64,000 bases of DNA, taken from contig OY783220.1 in NCBI GenBank assembly GCA_963678705.1, positions 682,001 to 746,000 on the forward strand, given 5' to 3'. The stretch is from Panorpa germanica (taxonomy: Eukaryota > Arthropoda > Insecta > Mecoptera > Panorpidae). Under the pieces are notes generated by a model. It did not search any database. It had not been told where the DNA came from and saw only the letters and a program-made list of their open reading frames with translations. The translations under genes and the position numbers were made by a program. Shown here piece after piece: positions 35,146 to 46,879 of the stretch (positions are counted from its first letter, which is position 1; every line of letters begins with the position of its first letter).

Positions 35146-37371
35146 TTAGAGTTTTGCAAGCACAAACATACGCAGGCTGAATTTTTATATATAAGGATTA
35201 ATGCGTTGAAGTAACCATATAACATATAACAAAATATTAAAAATTAATTAATTGTACCAGTAAGGTAAAATTGAGTACCAAAAATTACACTGTAATCGTT
35301 AAACGGTGCAGAAATAGTTGCAAAGTTTCAGTGTACAGGTGGTGACAGCTTTTACAATAGAACACGACAAAATTAAAAGAGTTGAATTTTTTTCATCAAT
35401 AAAACACCAAGCACTGTATTTACACTGTACTCTTTCTGAAAGAAAAACGCTGTAACAGACCATGTAACAAAAGAACATGCGTTTCTTTTATGAAACTAAT
35501 TTCCGCCATTTGTTTGAATAAAAGATTACGCAACGTGCTTTAGCATAACATTTATATATCACTTCAAAGTCATATTTAGAAAATGAATGCATAAATACTA
35601 TGTAAAAATATAAATACTTTGTAAATAATACCACAATGTTACAAATACAATATAAAACTTACCTCACTGACTTAAGTTAAAAGAATAGCTACTTTGAGGT
35701 AACTTCAGAGAGTGATCTGTACAATCTGTGTACACAATGACGTTGGAAATAATGTTTATTTTTACGAAAATAATAAGCAAACAAATGTTTTATCTTAACA
35801 AAGAACTTGAATTATTATATGGAATAAGTAATTTGGTAAAACGACAACTAATTATTGGTCAAAAAGTAGAATATGCAGGATGTTTGGAAGATATTTTCCT
35901 TCTAGAAGCATTGTTTTCCATACAATAATCAAATACTGTGGTTTTAAAGCGTTGTTAAAATTCAAAAAATTATCTAGTTCTCTAGTTCTAGATCTAGATC
36001 TAATTCTGAGAATTGGTAAGATATCAGCCTAAATGATACCTTAAAAGAAAGGCCAATAACCAAGCATGTTTTTAAAATGTTTGAAGGATGGATTACACTC
36101 TTTTTTTTTTAATTTTTTTAAAAAGTTTTTACGACTTCCAAAGCGTACATTTTTCTTTTTCAATAACACAAATGCTTGGAACTTAATTTATTAGATAAGG
36201 TACACATCTGACAAACCCCAATAAAATAAATCAACGCACCAACTTAAATTGGGGTACCGTTGTTATTTAACTGTCAGAAATTCGGTTTTTATAAAAGTAA
36301 CATAAAAATAGCAATAGTGTGGCTCAAATTGTTCTAAATGGTGTTATCCCCTTAAAGCTTTGCACCTTGCTGCCAAACACCCTGTATAAAAATAGAAATA
36401 TATGTGAATGTGAGATTGAAAAATGGACATCCTAGCACGTCTGGTAACCGCTGACTTCTATAATGTTCTCGTGAGAAGTTCTGAGATTAATTAAGTTAAG
36501 GTACCAGTTTTGGGGATAAGTAATTGTACCTATAAACAAATAAGGTATGTTAATGCATCTGTGTCATGCTTCTGTATCTACGTCTTGCAACGAAAGTGTT
36601 CACTCGATGTTGCTAATGACAGATTAATCGCATGATTTAATTTCATTATTACTAACTGGATTAAATATGAATCTTACTATCGAAGACCACGTATAATAGA
36701 AGAAGCAGTACCAAATATCTACGAAGATGCTTAAACTAACGTAGCGCACTAGGAGGCACTAACATATATCAACTAGCATAGAATAGATGATCAGGAGGAT
36801 GTCAAATTTGTTTTTGTGTCATTTTTGACAGTGGTTTCGTTCGTCTGTCATACAACTCTTTAAGCGACGTTGTCTCGTTGAGAAACTCACTTTTTTATTA
36901 AAATCGTTCGGTTGTAGCAACACTTGTATATGGTACAGGACCATGATCTGTACCAAAAAACCAAGAAGATTTATTAAATAAACAAACCTTTGTTGAAGTT
37001 CTAAAATTAATTGACTGTGTGAGGTCTAATGCCATGGTAATGTATCTGTTTGATTTTAGCACTATCAGAAAATGCATTTCTATATGATTCTAAACCGGAT
37101 TAAATGGGGCCGTTTTAAGGAGGTTATGCCTAATAATAGGTACCTCTTGGTTATAATTACTACAATTTATGATATTAGTAGGGATTAGGTTAGATAAGAA
37201 GTTTAAAAGTTACTCATCTACCGTGTTTTAGCTGGTCTACATTGTAGAGTTGCTGGGCTTTGTGTTTACATTGTAGCAAACAAATGACATATGTTTCTAT
37301 ATAAGATAATATAAAAGTTTCTATCTATTGACATTTGCACCAATTGCAGAAAGGGGGAGGAGAGAGTTTAC
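35146..37371. other. Intergenic DNA with an inverted copy of family B
   Basis: 35430-35740, read on the minus strand, closely matches 42890-43200 on the plus strand. Shared runs include 'CAGATTGTACAGATCACTCT', 'CTCAAAGTAGCTATTCT', 'GTCAGTGAGGTAAGTTTTAT' and 'ACATGTTCTTTTGTTAC'. The copies thus form opposite arms around the first CSP-like gene. 36020-36095 repeats 2755-2820 in reverse. No gene supported; the + strand frame at 35728-35928 starts inside the repeat and shows no family resemblance. Confidence 0.5.
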
Positions 37372-37447
37372 ATGCAAATGCGAGTATATAATGACATGAA
37401 GTACTCCTGTTTAATTACTCGAGCTAATAACTCATTTCATTATTCAG
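37372..37447 (+). promoter_or_regulatory. Core promoter and leader exon of CSP-like gene 1
   Basis: An octamer ATGCAAAT (37372-37379) precedes a TATA box GTATATAATG (about 37384-37393), expected to initiate near 37415. A consensus splice donor CAG|GTAAGA follows 37447. An acceptor AATGCAG at 37513-37519 would remove a 72-base 5' UTR intron before the ATG at 37552. The TATA-short leader-donor layout matches the modules at 53218-53283 and 63321-63389. POU-type factors bind the octamer; use here is inference. Confidence 0.5.
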
Positions 37448-37551
37448 GTAAGAAGTTATCCTAATAGTTTATTTCTGTTCTTTTAAAATTAATCAAACTA
37501 AACTGTAAATCTAATGCAGATCTAAAACAGAAAACACATCTAAAATTTAAA

Positions 37552-38529
37552 ATGGCGTTATCTTTTAAACTGACCGCAATCTTCGTACTTTTTGCCATTG
37601 CTGGTCTGAGTGATGCAAAACCAGGAGTAGGCCTTCTTCCGGGATGGACCGCTGACAAAATGAACGCACTCTGGGCGGACAAAGACGAATTGGCAGCTGG
37701 TATAGCATGTTTCAAAGGAAGTGACAGTTGCTCTCCATTGGTGCAAAACCTTTTCGGTAAAAAATTACTTTATTATAAATATATCTACTTGTCACTGTTT
37801 TCAGCAAATTCAAAAAATTTCTATAGAACTGTACTAATATTGACAAAGTTGTCTATAAGTAACACAAATATCTAATTATGTTTTTAAAATATCGCAATGT
37901 TATAGAAGTCAGTCATGACTTTAACGCCAACTGGTGGTAAAAATGTGTACTTTTTCCATTTAAAAAAATATCTTTCGTACATTATTGTATTAAATAGATA
38001 TTATATCTGTTATATCCATTTAATTCTAAAATTAAAATACTGACAGCGCCACCTTCGGCAGCAGTGCTGCCTCTATGTTTTACGCACGGACTCTATTGAA
38101 GTCTTGTTCTGTTCCTAATATGTTACTGGTATAGATTGGTATAAGTGTGTAGCTGTCCCGAACGCACATAAAGATTTGATATTTTCCAGGTAGTATGCAT
38201 GAACAAATTGCTTCTGTATTCTGTACAGGAAATACGTGCGTTCAGAACTCTCAATAGTTGAGTTGACAAGTTTCCGGAATTGAGTTAACTCATCAACATA
38301 TCCTGTGAATATTTTAACGTAAAATGTGAATCATTTTTCAGATGTATTTCCGGAAATATACAAGACAGCTTGCGCAGTCTGTGAGGACAGAGAGCGTCAG
38401 GTGGTCCGAATTACGTGCCGAAATGCGCACGAACGTTATCCAGCTTTCTTCAATTCTGTAGTTGACAAAATGGACAAGGACCATGTTTACCTGGATGCCT
38501 TCATGAAGTTTGTTCAGTCCGACGATTAG
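37552..38529 (+). CDS. Chemosensory-protein-like (CSP/OS-D) gene 1, two exons
   Basis: Small secreted helical protein; CSPs carry hydrophobic semiochemicals, lipids or toxins in sensillar lymph, haemolymph or epithelia. Exons 37552-37756 and 38342-38529 give 130 aa. Signal peptide at residues about 1-22 (ends GLSDA). Family cysteines CFKGSDSC and CAVC are spaced C-x6-C-x18-C-x2-C once the exons are joined, with the phase-1 intron falling between the second and third cysteines as in insect CSP genes. The fit of spacing and intron to the family is what identifies it. Divergent: the usual Tyr-Asp N-terminal motif is replaced by 'GVGLLPGWTADKMNALW', and there is an extra Cys in 'RITCRNAHER'. AATAAA signals at about 38626-38650. 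Paralogues lie at 48786 and 57115. Confidence 0.8.
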
Positions 38530-39552
38530 TTCTATCGAAAAACTGGATTTGCTCTTATTAAAAACCACGGCCACTTAGTAATATTAAGCTTAATAATGAA
38601 AAGTTAATTGTCACATGTAATTTGTAAATAAATCAATTAAAATAAAATAAATATTCAAACTGCAAATAATGACTTATTATTCAAATAACGAAATAGTTAA
38701 TGAATCAGTTACAATTCACTATAATTATAACAAAATATGAAACATTTTAATGGAATCTAGTAATATTATGTCTAAAAATATCTGTACCCAGTAAACATTT
38801 TGGAGTCAATTCTACTTCATTTGTATTATTTATCATGAGTTTTTGGTCTGGAACGCGTTCGTTTTCAATTCAGTCGTTCATAGGAAAGGCCCCTTTTATG
38901 AGCTACAGACATCGCAACGACGGCTCACTGCTGAATTAAGAGCGACTCCAGTTTATGATTTATGACCGGAGTTATAACCTTGACACTACTTGAAGGCCTG
39001 TTGTCTTCGTCAGGGATAGCAGGGGTATAAAACTTCATAGATTTCTACTTTTTAGAGTCTGCAAAATATAAATATTTAAATGAAGAAATAAATTGATGTA
39101 ATCTTTAGTACAGATCGTGATTTTTTTAATGAATATTATTCATCTTCAACAATACTCGTTATATTAGTTTTTTACATTGTTTTGGTGATTCAAAAATCCA
39201 CGATCGGCAGGTCTGCGTTAGGTTTAAAACCTCTGTCTTACCATCGCTGCTTAGAGTATTCGTTTAAACACATTATATTCGGGGATTGAGGGAGACAGCG
39301 TGTGCCTATTACCATTAAATAAATATTTGTTGAAAAAGGATAGCATATACTTTAAACATACTGTACTGAACGAAATACTATACAAGTATACAAGTATAAC
39401 GGTGAAAAATATATTTTACTTGTCTAACCGCATCTCGTTTCTCTCTCACTTTGGAATGAAAATGAACTAAAAAAAAATATATCCAAGTGTGAAAGAATCA
39501 ACTGCTACTTAATAAATGATGTTGGAAAAAGAAAGAATATTATTATGAAAAA
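38530..39552. other. Intergenic DNA after CSP-like gene 1
   Basis: AT-rich with one GC-richer block at 38850-39060. No gene or repeat identified. Confidence 0.35.
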
Positions 39553-39765
39553 ATTTTAACAACTCACACAAAATCTGTGACAGGTAGAGAATCAATTTGA
39601 ACTAAAAGCGACTTTTGTGTACCAATTTTGAACTATTAACGAACTTGCCAAGACTACATAACATATATCAGATTTTATTTCACAAAATCTTGACAGGTAG
39701 GGAATAAATTTGAACTAAAATTGGTTTCTGTGTTGTTGCTTCGAACTTGTAAAGCGTTAGAATTG
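39553..39765. repeat. Two diverged direct repeats of about 105 bp
   Basis: 'ACAGGTAGAGAATCAATTTG' (39580s) and 'ACAGGTAGGGAATAAATTTG' (39690s) anchor two tandem units. Both contain 'CACAAAATCT', 'AACTAAAA' and a 'TTC/TTG TGT' stretch in the same order. No coding meaning seen. Confidence 0.6.
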
Positions 39766-41219
39766 AATTGTACGAGTGACTCGAACGTCACTAAATAGGA
39801 CACTTCACCAAATTGTTTACTGGGTACTTTGCTTAAAATCTGTGTTTGAGCCATGGTTAGTTTACCGCGGCTATATTGTGTAAATGCGTATTGTGCCTGG
39901 TTGACGATACCAAAATGTACGTATGATGTATATATAAAAAATGAGTCCATGTGAGTTTTTGTTGGTTTTTATTTATTTAATGTTGGAGTAGTTTGTGACA
40001 TGCTGGTAAAACTACGAATGATACAGCTTAAGAAATAACTGTGATGTTTGATGATTGAAACTGAAACTAAGAATGATGTTATAAATTGTGATACAGTTTT
40101 TGTAAAGCAAATAAAAACTTGGTGTAAGGGAAAAGGGTATGTGGGCGTTAACATATATAATGGTAGTAAGGTCCTTAAAATAACAAGTAACACTAGCCTG
40201 TTGAAAATTTATTAAGTGGCTATAGACAACAATGGGTCATCGGACTTTAATAAAAATACATTTCGGCATACAGAACGCATGTTAATAATGTGTTATACTG
40301 CCGACAAATGCTGGCGACAATCTTTTAAACTAACAATATTTTATGGATTTTAGTTTACTTTTTTAAATTACTTTACAACCTAAAAACCTAATAAATGTAG
40401 ACCATAAAAATTATAATTAAAATAAATGTGTTATGTCTTATACATAAATTATAATTACCCGGTGGAATATTTGAATAATCCAGACAAGTTTATTAAGGTT
40501 TATGTAGGACGGCACAATCTGATTATAAAGATATTTTATAACTATTTTACCTACTTACTTGTCAGTTAACATTTCACGAATCGAGTCGCAAAAATTTTGA
40601 AACACCAACTCGTTCTAACATACAACAAATCACTGCTGATCATTTCTACGTCATTTTGATGCATTTATTTAAATTGTATTCATTATTTTGTTCATCTTTT
40701 CCTCCCTATTTTGTTTTGATATAACTTCATTCTTCTTCGAATCGAGGAAATAAGGAGTAAGCGCAACTAGAAGAAAGAGATCAAGGGTGTAAAACACAAG
40801 AGAGGAGAGGAGAAAGAAATGTTTTGCGCTTTTTGTGATTTCCTTTATTTCGTTATTCTTTTTATTATATTTCTTTTGATATTGTTCTTGTTGTTGTAAG
40901 GAACAAATTAATTGAAAGTAAAGAACTTAAGGATTAACGGCAAGAAAGATTGAATAAACAACTTTATATTGCACTATTATATAAAAGTAATGTGTTTTTT
41001 ATATCAAACAAAGTAGCCTTTGTTTTTGATCTACTGGACACAAAACATATTTTTATTAATAAAGCACTATAGCATTCACACAGCAATAGCCATTTTGTAC
41101 AGAATTTAAAAATAACGTTGCTAATTTAAAGTTAAAAGAACTGCGAAACGAGGGCAGCATTTTTTCTTGAATTGAAATCGATATAATATTTGTCTTTCTG
41201 TAGTTTATCCTCTCTATGA
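39766..41219. other. Intergenic AT-rich DNA
   Basis: No supportable gene. A purine-rich stretch at 40735-40820 hints at another GA-rich LINE scrap. Confidence 0.3.
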
Positions 41220-41460
41220 CATATAGTTTAATGGATTTTTTGTATTTTTCTAGAACAAATGATCTGTTAATCTTGATCTACTTTTTGAATAATAATTAAT
41301 TGTCGTTTACAATTGTTTGCTTGTTATTTTGTCAAAACTATACATTATTACAGCGTCTTTGTCTACAGAGATTCTACAGATCACTCTGCGGTCTCTCTAA
41401 AGTTACCTCAAATTCGATATATTTTTTTAAGTTAAGTTTAGTTGTCAAACACTGAATGAA
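41220..41460 (+). repeat. Family B repeat, partial copy
   Basis: Same orientation and order as 42720-42980: 'GATCTACTTTTTGAATAATA', 'AATTGTCGTTTACA', 'AGATCACTCTGCGGTCTCTC' and 'AAGTTAAGTT'. The splice-donor-like end seen in the other copies is lost here. Confidence 0.6.
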
Positions 41461-41779
41461 ATATTGTATACTATACTGCTATAGTTCAAATTAAGAGAGT
41501 TTAGAGGTGACTCATTCTTAAAAAGAAATTATAAGAGCCCTAAAACCTAAGATTATTTTGGATCTTATTCGTTCCCATTTACTAAATTATAAAAAAATTA
41601 TTGAGACAGTCATTTTTTATGATACACCATAACATTTATAAGCATAAGTCACCGCCGAACTCTCGTAATTTGATCTATAAATAAGATATTTCGTTCTGTA
41701 GTTTACCCCCCATATTAGAACAAGCGATTCTATTTAGGAAATCCGATAAAAAAATAAATTCAACAATTCTATCACTCAA

Positions 41780-42090
41780 TGGGGAACAAATCTGGGGAAC
41801 AAAACTTACCTTCACCAAACACATAAATGAAAGGAAAAACAAAGTCTGTGGTATGATGCGTTGTATATATAATTTAATTGGACCAAATAGCCAACTTCAT
41901 GTGAACAACAAATTACTATTATTTTACATATTAATAAGACCTATGCTGCACCAGTACGGAATACAATCACTAATAATAATTATAGCAAACTGAAAATTGT
42001 GCAAAATAAATGTATCAGACTAGCGAATAGAGCAGAATGAGATGAGAACTTTAAATATCCAACGAATGCATCTATACACAAAGAAAATTA
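41780..42090 (+). pseudogene. Jockey-like LINE fragment (C-terminal side of RT)
   Basis: Broken frames read 'LTFTKHINERKNKVCGMMRC', 'NSQLHVNNKLLLFYILIRPM' and then 'LKIVQNKCIRLANRAE'. This is the post-RT segment where Jockey elements have L-T-W-x-x-H-I, N-K-L-L-L-Y-K-x-x-I-R-P and I-x-Q-x-x-x-L-R. Frameshifts around 41965 and a stop mark it as dead. Confidence 0.6.
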
Positions 42091-42142
42091 TATAGAATCT
42101 ATCAAAAATTTTGCAACAAACCTTACAAAAAAGTTCTATATA

Positions 42143-42406
42143 AGTAAAAATCACGATAGTTTGGCGGCTACTTATACTTAAAATATATTATAAGAGCAAT
42201 ATTAATCAATAATATGATAATGAATTTTATCTTATTCGTTCATTCTTAATACATTATAGATTAAAATAAGTGAGTCAGTGCTTTCTAGTTATATCGGCAC
42301 TTTATACTCCACAACTTTGTAGGGGTATGTCATTGGGGAAGTCGTAAAAAATTACTCCACAACTTGTTTTAAGTATGAGTCGCCGCCGAATCCTCGTAAT
42401 TTGAAA
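42143..42406. mobile_element. Short TIR element, family D copy 1
   Basis: Left arm 'ATCACGATAGTTTGGCGGC' and right arm 'GCCGCCGAATCCTCGTAATT' are inverted, extending inward to 'TACTTAAAA'/'TTTTAAGTA'. TA flanks. The better preserved copy is 56155-56364; this one holds an extra internal duplication of 'CTCCACAACTT'. A further end lies at 41640-41690. Confidence 0.55.
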
Positions 42407-42719
42407 TATAGTAGAATCAACAACTATGAAAATAATAACATTAATACTTTAGGAAAATTCACACCAGACAAAATGTGGTATGGTAAATACGCCATGCCAA
42501 ACTACATTGTATTAGATAAGTAACTTTAAGTTAGTTATAAGTTGTATATGTTAGTTATAAGTTAGTTTTAAGACTATTTAAAAGAAGTGCTTTTGCCTTT
42601 TTTGCACATATAAAACAAGATTATTCCTTATCCAACTCCATTTTATAAATAGAAATTTTAGCTCTAGCTAGGTTTATTTAAAATAGACGTAAGAAATGTA
42701 ACAAATGTACTTAAAATTT

Positions 42720-43260
42720 TTGCGTTTTTCTAGAATGCTGCTGCCAGTTGAGCTTATAAATGATCTGTTATTTTTTATCTACTTTTTGAATAATAAATAA
42801 TTGTCGTTTACATAATTAGTTATTCCAATGTAAAAATAAAACAGTTGTTTGCTTATTATCTTGTTAAAACAATTCATTATTACGTCATTGTTTACACAGA
42901 TTGTACAGATCACTCTCGTCTCTCTGAAGTAAGCTCAAAGTAGCTATTCTGTTAAATTGAGTCAGTGTGGTAAGTTTTATTTTTAATATGTAGCATGTTT
43001 ACATTATATTTATTTGTTATGAATATTACTAAATATAAATAAAATCATGTTATTGTTTTAAACGCTTACTGATACATAAATGTTATGTAAACATTTTATT
43101 CATCATTTAAGAAAAAGCAGGAAATCAGTTTCATACAAACACATGTTCTTTTGTTACTTGGTCACTTAAAGCGATTTTTTTTCAGAAAAAGTACAGTGTG
43201 ACTACAGTGTAGTCTATATGTAGTCTTGTATACAGTGAAACTCTGTAACTCTGTGAATTT
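42720..43260 (+). repeat. Family B repeat with leader-exon-like donor
   Basis: Full copy of family B. It contains AGTCAGTGTG|GTAAGTTTTA (donor after 42969), resembling the leader-exon donors at 53283 and 63389, and further on TTTTTTTTCAG|AAAAAGTACAGTG (about 43185), an acceptor-like site conserved in the inverted copy at 35440. No TATA box is visible. It could be a distant leader exon for CSP-like gene 2, or simply a repeat that carries splice-like sites. Confidence 0.4.
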
Positions 43261-44654
43261 TTCTGAAATGTCTGTTGATGACTGTTATTTTATATACACA
43301 ATTTTACCTTCAACAGTAAAAATCTATTTAAAATGATAAAACCTTTAATCAAATAATAAGCAATGGTACAATTAATTAGGTATCAGGTGTGGTGAATTCA
43401 AATATAAGCCAGTGTTAAAATGAGAAAAAACTAAAGGTAAATAAATAATAGATTCACTACTATGGTAAATTTAATTAACAATTCAATCAATACAAAGTTG
43501 CATCCAGAGATCTTATGTAACGTACACACTGGTGCGACTTAAACATGTGACGTCCAACTTTTGTTGGAGTAAGTTATTTTTTTTTTATTTTTTTATTTTA
43601 CAACATACATAATTTACAATCTGTCCTCGAAGAACATTAATTCAATTTTGGGAATATATATAAAAATGACATGCGAGCTTGCCATCCATCGATGACTCAC
43701 CCTTTGACTTAACCTATTACATTAATATTTAGTACATATGGAACCTATTCTACACCATATTTGGTAGGTCAATTGGATTTTTACGTTTCAGTCGTCTAAT
43801 CGGTTTATGCTGGAAAAGTTGTACAACTGATTCATTTGGATGAACTTCTAATCTTTTTACGTATTTCTTGCTGCTATCCTTAGTTTCACTTCTTATATAT
43901 GGAACCCCAAGATCTTGATGTGTTAACCAGTTTGGAACGAATCGTGGCACGTTAAGGATTTGCTTTAACAGTTTATTTTGAAACCTTTGTAGGATTTCTA
44001 TATTAGAATTGCTGTCACTGCCCCATAACTCTATCCCATATGTCCATATTGGCTTCAGTATGACCTTGTATAACAGTAGTTTATTACTGATTGATAACTG
44101 AGACTTCCAGCCCAGGAGCCAGTACATATCTCCTTACATATGTCATTTTACCTTCTAACTGCAACCGTTTCTTGCAGATATGCGTTCTCCATGTTAGGCG
44201 TGGACAGACGCCTGGATACCTAAGTATTTTACTGTCTCTGCCTGTGGAAGTTGTAAATTATTTAGTGTGACTGGGGGACAAGAATTCTTCCTTAGTGTGA
44301 AAGTTACGTGAACTGATTTACTTTCGTTTACTTTTATTCTCCAATCTTTTAGCCAATTCTGAATCTGTAGTAGATGTTTCTGCAGTTTTGCGGAAGCAAT
44401 GACGGAGTCTTCATGAAGTGCCAGAATTGCGGTATCATCAGCGTAGGTTGCTACTGTTGTTTCACGCATGGTAGGAAGGTCAGAAGTAAATAATAAATAT
44501 AGTACTGGTCCGAGAACACTACCTTGAGAAACGCCCGATTCAATGTCACGTATCGTTGATTTTTCATTCTGATATTTTATCATAAACTTTCTGTTTGTGA
44601 TATAAGACTTTAGTATCTGGAAAAAGTCATTTGGCAGTGCAGTTTTTAGTTTAA

Positions 44655-45581
44655 GGGGTTAGGGGTAGTCAGAATTTAAAAAAATCGATTTTTTTTTTTT
44701 TTGCATTTTTTTAAAGTATAATATTTTAAAAATATTGTGTGAAAATTTGAAGTGAATCCGACAAATTCTTTTCGAGTTATTTAACAATGACCAAAGGTAT
44801 ACCAGAGTATCTCATCGGTATGCAGAAAGAATGGATGCTGCACGTATCAAAGTAGCAGATAAGCGCGCTAATGATAACACCCGAGAAGGTCGATTGCAAC
44901 GTAGGCACCAGCAAATCGATATTTTGGAAGCTGCTATGACGGCTGAAGAGCTATTATATGGTCCAGGAATAGATGACTCAGTGTAAGTTATTAAATAATT
45001 CTTATAATTCGACATAAATCCATAGCAAAACTTTTAATGCGTTTTTCTGAAAACTATGTTTTCTGAACTGGTGATCACTGTAACTTAAAAACTGCTCGGT
45101 AGATTTCAATAAAATTTCTTGTACTTTTGAAATACATTAAAAACTCGTGCCTGATCGAAGGATTTCTTTTTTTTCAAAAATTTCGATTTTTTTTTAACAA
45201 TAAACTGTCGGTTTTTTTCTTGAAAATTTGGAAAAAATTTCCTTAGGCCGCCATTTTGTTAATTTCGAAAAAAAAAAAAAAAGCTTCGATCAGGCACAAG
45301 ATTATCTATTAATAAAACTAATTTTTCTTGTCCGATTGATTTTAGATGAATCTCCAAGGACTTATGATGATCACCGCAAAGGACTTCGGGAGGAACGGGC
45401 TCTACAAAAACAGCGATAACTTTTTAAATTATTAATTTTTTTTTTGAAATTTTCGTGAAGTCAAATCGAAACGTGTTCTAATAAAGATATGTTTTTATTT
45501 TTGTCAAATAAAGTAATTAACTACAAAAAAAAAATTATTGAAAATCATCATTTTTTCAGGCCTCTGAGTACCCCTAACCCC
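44655..45581 (+). mobile_element. TTAA-target DNA transposon relic (927 bp) inside the LINE
   Basis: TIRs GGGGTTAGGGGTAGTCAGA (left) and TCTGAGTACCCCTAACCCC (right) are inverted. TTAA flanks both sides (44651-44654, 45582-45585). Removing the element restores the LINE codons L-L-F-K-L-K-T-A-L-P across a TTTAAA target, so the insertion point is certain. TTAA is used by piggyBac and Kolobok families; the remaining coding tail (next entry) should decide which. Confidence 0.88.
44804..45419 (+). pseudogene. C-terminal coding remnant of the TTAA element
   Basis: An open stretch to a TAA at 44984-44986 reads 'RYAERMDAARIKVADKRAND', then 'REGRLQRRHQQIDILEAAMT' and ends 'LLYGPGIDDSV'. The end overlaps a GTAAGT donor. 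A second piece from about 45345 ('DESPRTYDDHRKGLREERAL') ends at a stop at 45419 and follows a TTTTAG acceptor, so a two-exon tail is possible. Basic, Arg-rich tails with Y-G-P-G are what I recall from Mutator/Kolobok-type transposase genes; the memory is not firm. No catalytic domain is present. Confidence 0.45.
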
Positions 45582-46671
45582 TTAAACAGTAGTCCAGGAT
45601 GCCATACCTTGTCAAACGCTCGGCTGATATCAAGAAAAACCGCTGAGCAATACTTCTTCTCCTGTAGTGCTGAATTTATAGTGCAGGCTACTCGATGTAC
45701 TTGTTCAGGAATGCAACTTAATTTAACGTCGGAAGTTTTTATATTTCGAACGAATTCCTCCAACCTGTTTAGAAAAAAATATGTTTAGAAAAAAAGCGTA
45801 ATAAAACTTAGTTCTTTAACAATAGGCATTGCAAGCGTATACAGCGGTAAATTCTTTTAACAAATTTATTAAACTTATACAAATTAAAACACCATTTTAA
45901 ATTATTTTTATATATTTACTAAGCACAACAAAAAAAAGAACGTCTACACAGACTGAAATTATACTAGAGACAATTTTGCTCGAGATCACATTCAAAATCA
46001 CTATCCTTTTACAAGTATTCTCGAATGATTGAATCATTTTTGTTTCATAAAAATAACACCTAGAATTTTTAAAATAACATAAGTAATGATTTTATTAGTG
46101 TCGCATATTTAAGTTGCATTAGTCTGTACGTTAAAAGTACAACACACTTAGTACACTCATGTCTAAATAATGTCAACTTATGAATGAGCATATATAAATG
46201 ATGGATGTCGCATGTTTATGTCGCACAAGTGTGCACAGTATAGCAGATTTATACCAAATAATAATTAAACAATAGAATACTGATCCCTGGATGCAGTCTA
46301 CTTCATCCTTTTAATACAACAAAAGAAATTATCAAAATGATTCATACAAGAAAATATTAAAAAAGTAGTCACCAAAAGTGAATCCAATGAAAATATTATT
46401 AAATAATGGCTTCTGGGTATCTCCAGGTATGGATAACAATAATATCTGATGACTTCATTTAGCTGGCAAGTGTATTATCAGAATGCTCATCCTCCTTTAA
46501 CTTAAAAGATGAAACATAGCACCTTTACAAATCCAAGCCCATCTGCAAAGTAACTCTCAAAATTGATCATTCAAAATCACCGGTTTTCTTTTCATTAATA
46601 ACCCATAGTCGATTAAATAAAAATTTAAAAAATTAAATAAAAACTTCACATTGTTAACCAACAAGACCTTG

Positions 46672-46854
46672 CTAGCGTTCTACTATACGACCAACTTCAT
46701 ACTTCCAACGAGCACTCACTGTAGCCGGTACCCAACGCGCCAAAACTTCTCGGTAACACCGATCGTTACCAGGCATATCGAGGTAACAAACAAACCAATA
46801 TGTAATTCGATTGTGATGTTTGAGCAAATCAAGCAAAATGTCGTTAGATTCCAA
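46672..46854 (-). other. Unrecognised 60-aa open stretch with ordered composition
   Basis: The minus strand reads 'NDILLDLLKHHNRITYWFVC' and on to 'VLARWVPATVSARWKYEVGR'. It has balanced, Trp-rich composition and locally higher GC than its surroundings, unlike the random AT-rich frames nearby. No ATG-proximal context or splice partner found. It may be a fragment of a transposon or of a captured gene. Confidence 0.25.
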
Positions 46855-46879
46855 GCTTCATTTCTTCATTTATTATTAA

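Larger units (their letters stand above)
43575..45778 (-). pseudogene. 5'-truncated Jockey-like LINE, split by a TTAA element
   Basis: Read from right to left: 'LEEFVRNIKTSDVK' and 'VACTINSALQEKKYCSAVFL' with 'DISRAFDKVWHPGLLFK' (45763-45582). After the insertion come 'LKTALPNDFF' and 'GVSQGSVLGPVLYLLFTSDL' with catalytic 'ATYADDTAILA' and 'LKDWRIKVNESKSVHVTF', 'VKYLGIQ' (44583-44194). Then 'NKLLLYKVILKPIWTYGIEL' with 'LWGSDSNSNIEILQRFQNKL', 'PNWLTHQDLGVPYIR' (44127-43750). The poly(A)-like tail is the T-run at about 43577-43600. It includes stops and a frameshift between the last two blocks, so it is dead. Confidence 0.85.
43522..46236. mobile_element. Composite TIR element, family C (outer arms 34 bp), holding a LINE
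   Basis: Left arm at 43522-43555 ('GTACACACTGGTGCGACTTA...') and right arm at 46203-46236 ('...TCGCACAAGTGTGCAC') are inverted with about 5 mismatches in 34. The right third (45780-46236) is repeated at 50890-51660. A smaller inverted copy with both arms and the same internal junction lies in the intron of CSP-like gene 2 (about 49036-49400). The target duplication is unclear, and the pairing of arms across the LINE is an inference. Confidence 0.5.

Noticed and set aside
35728..35928. 66-residue + strand frame near CSP-like gene 1
   Set aside because: It begins within the inverted family B repeat and shows no splice partner or family match.
39553..39765. Possible CRISPR-like array (two repeats with a spacer)
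   Set aside because: Only two diverged tandem units in insect nuclear DNA with no cas genes; CRISPR is not expected.
44194..44583. Intact reverse-transcriptase gene
   Set aside because: It is one segment of a LINE that is 5'-truncated, frameshifted at about 44190 and split by a TTAA element.
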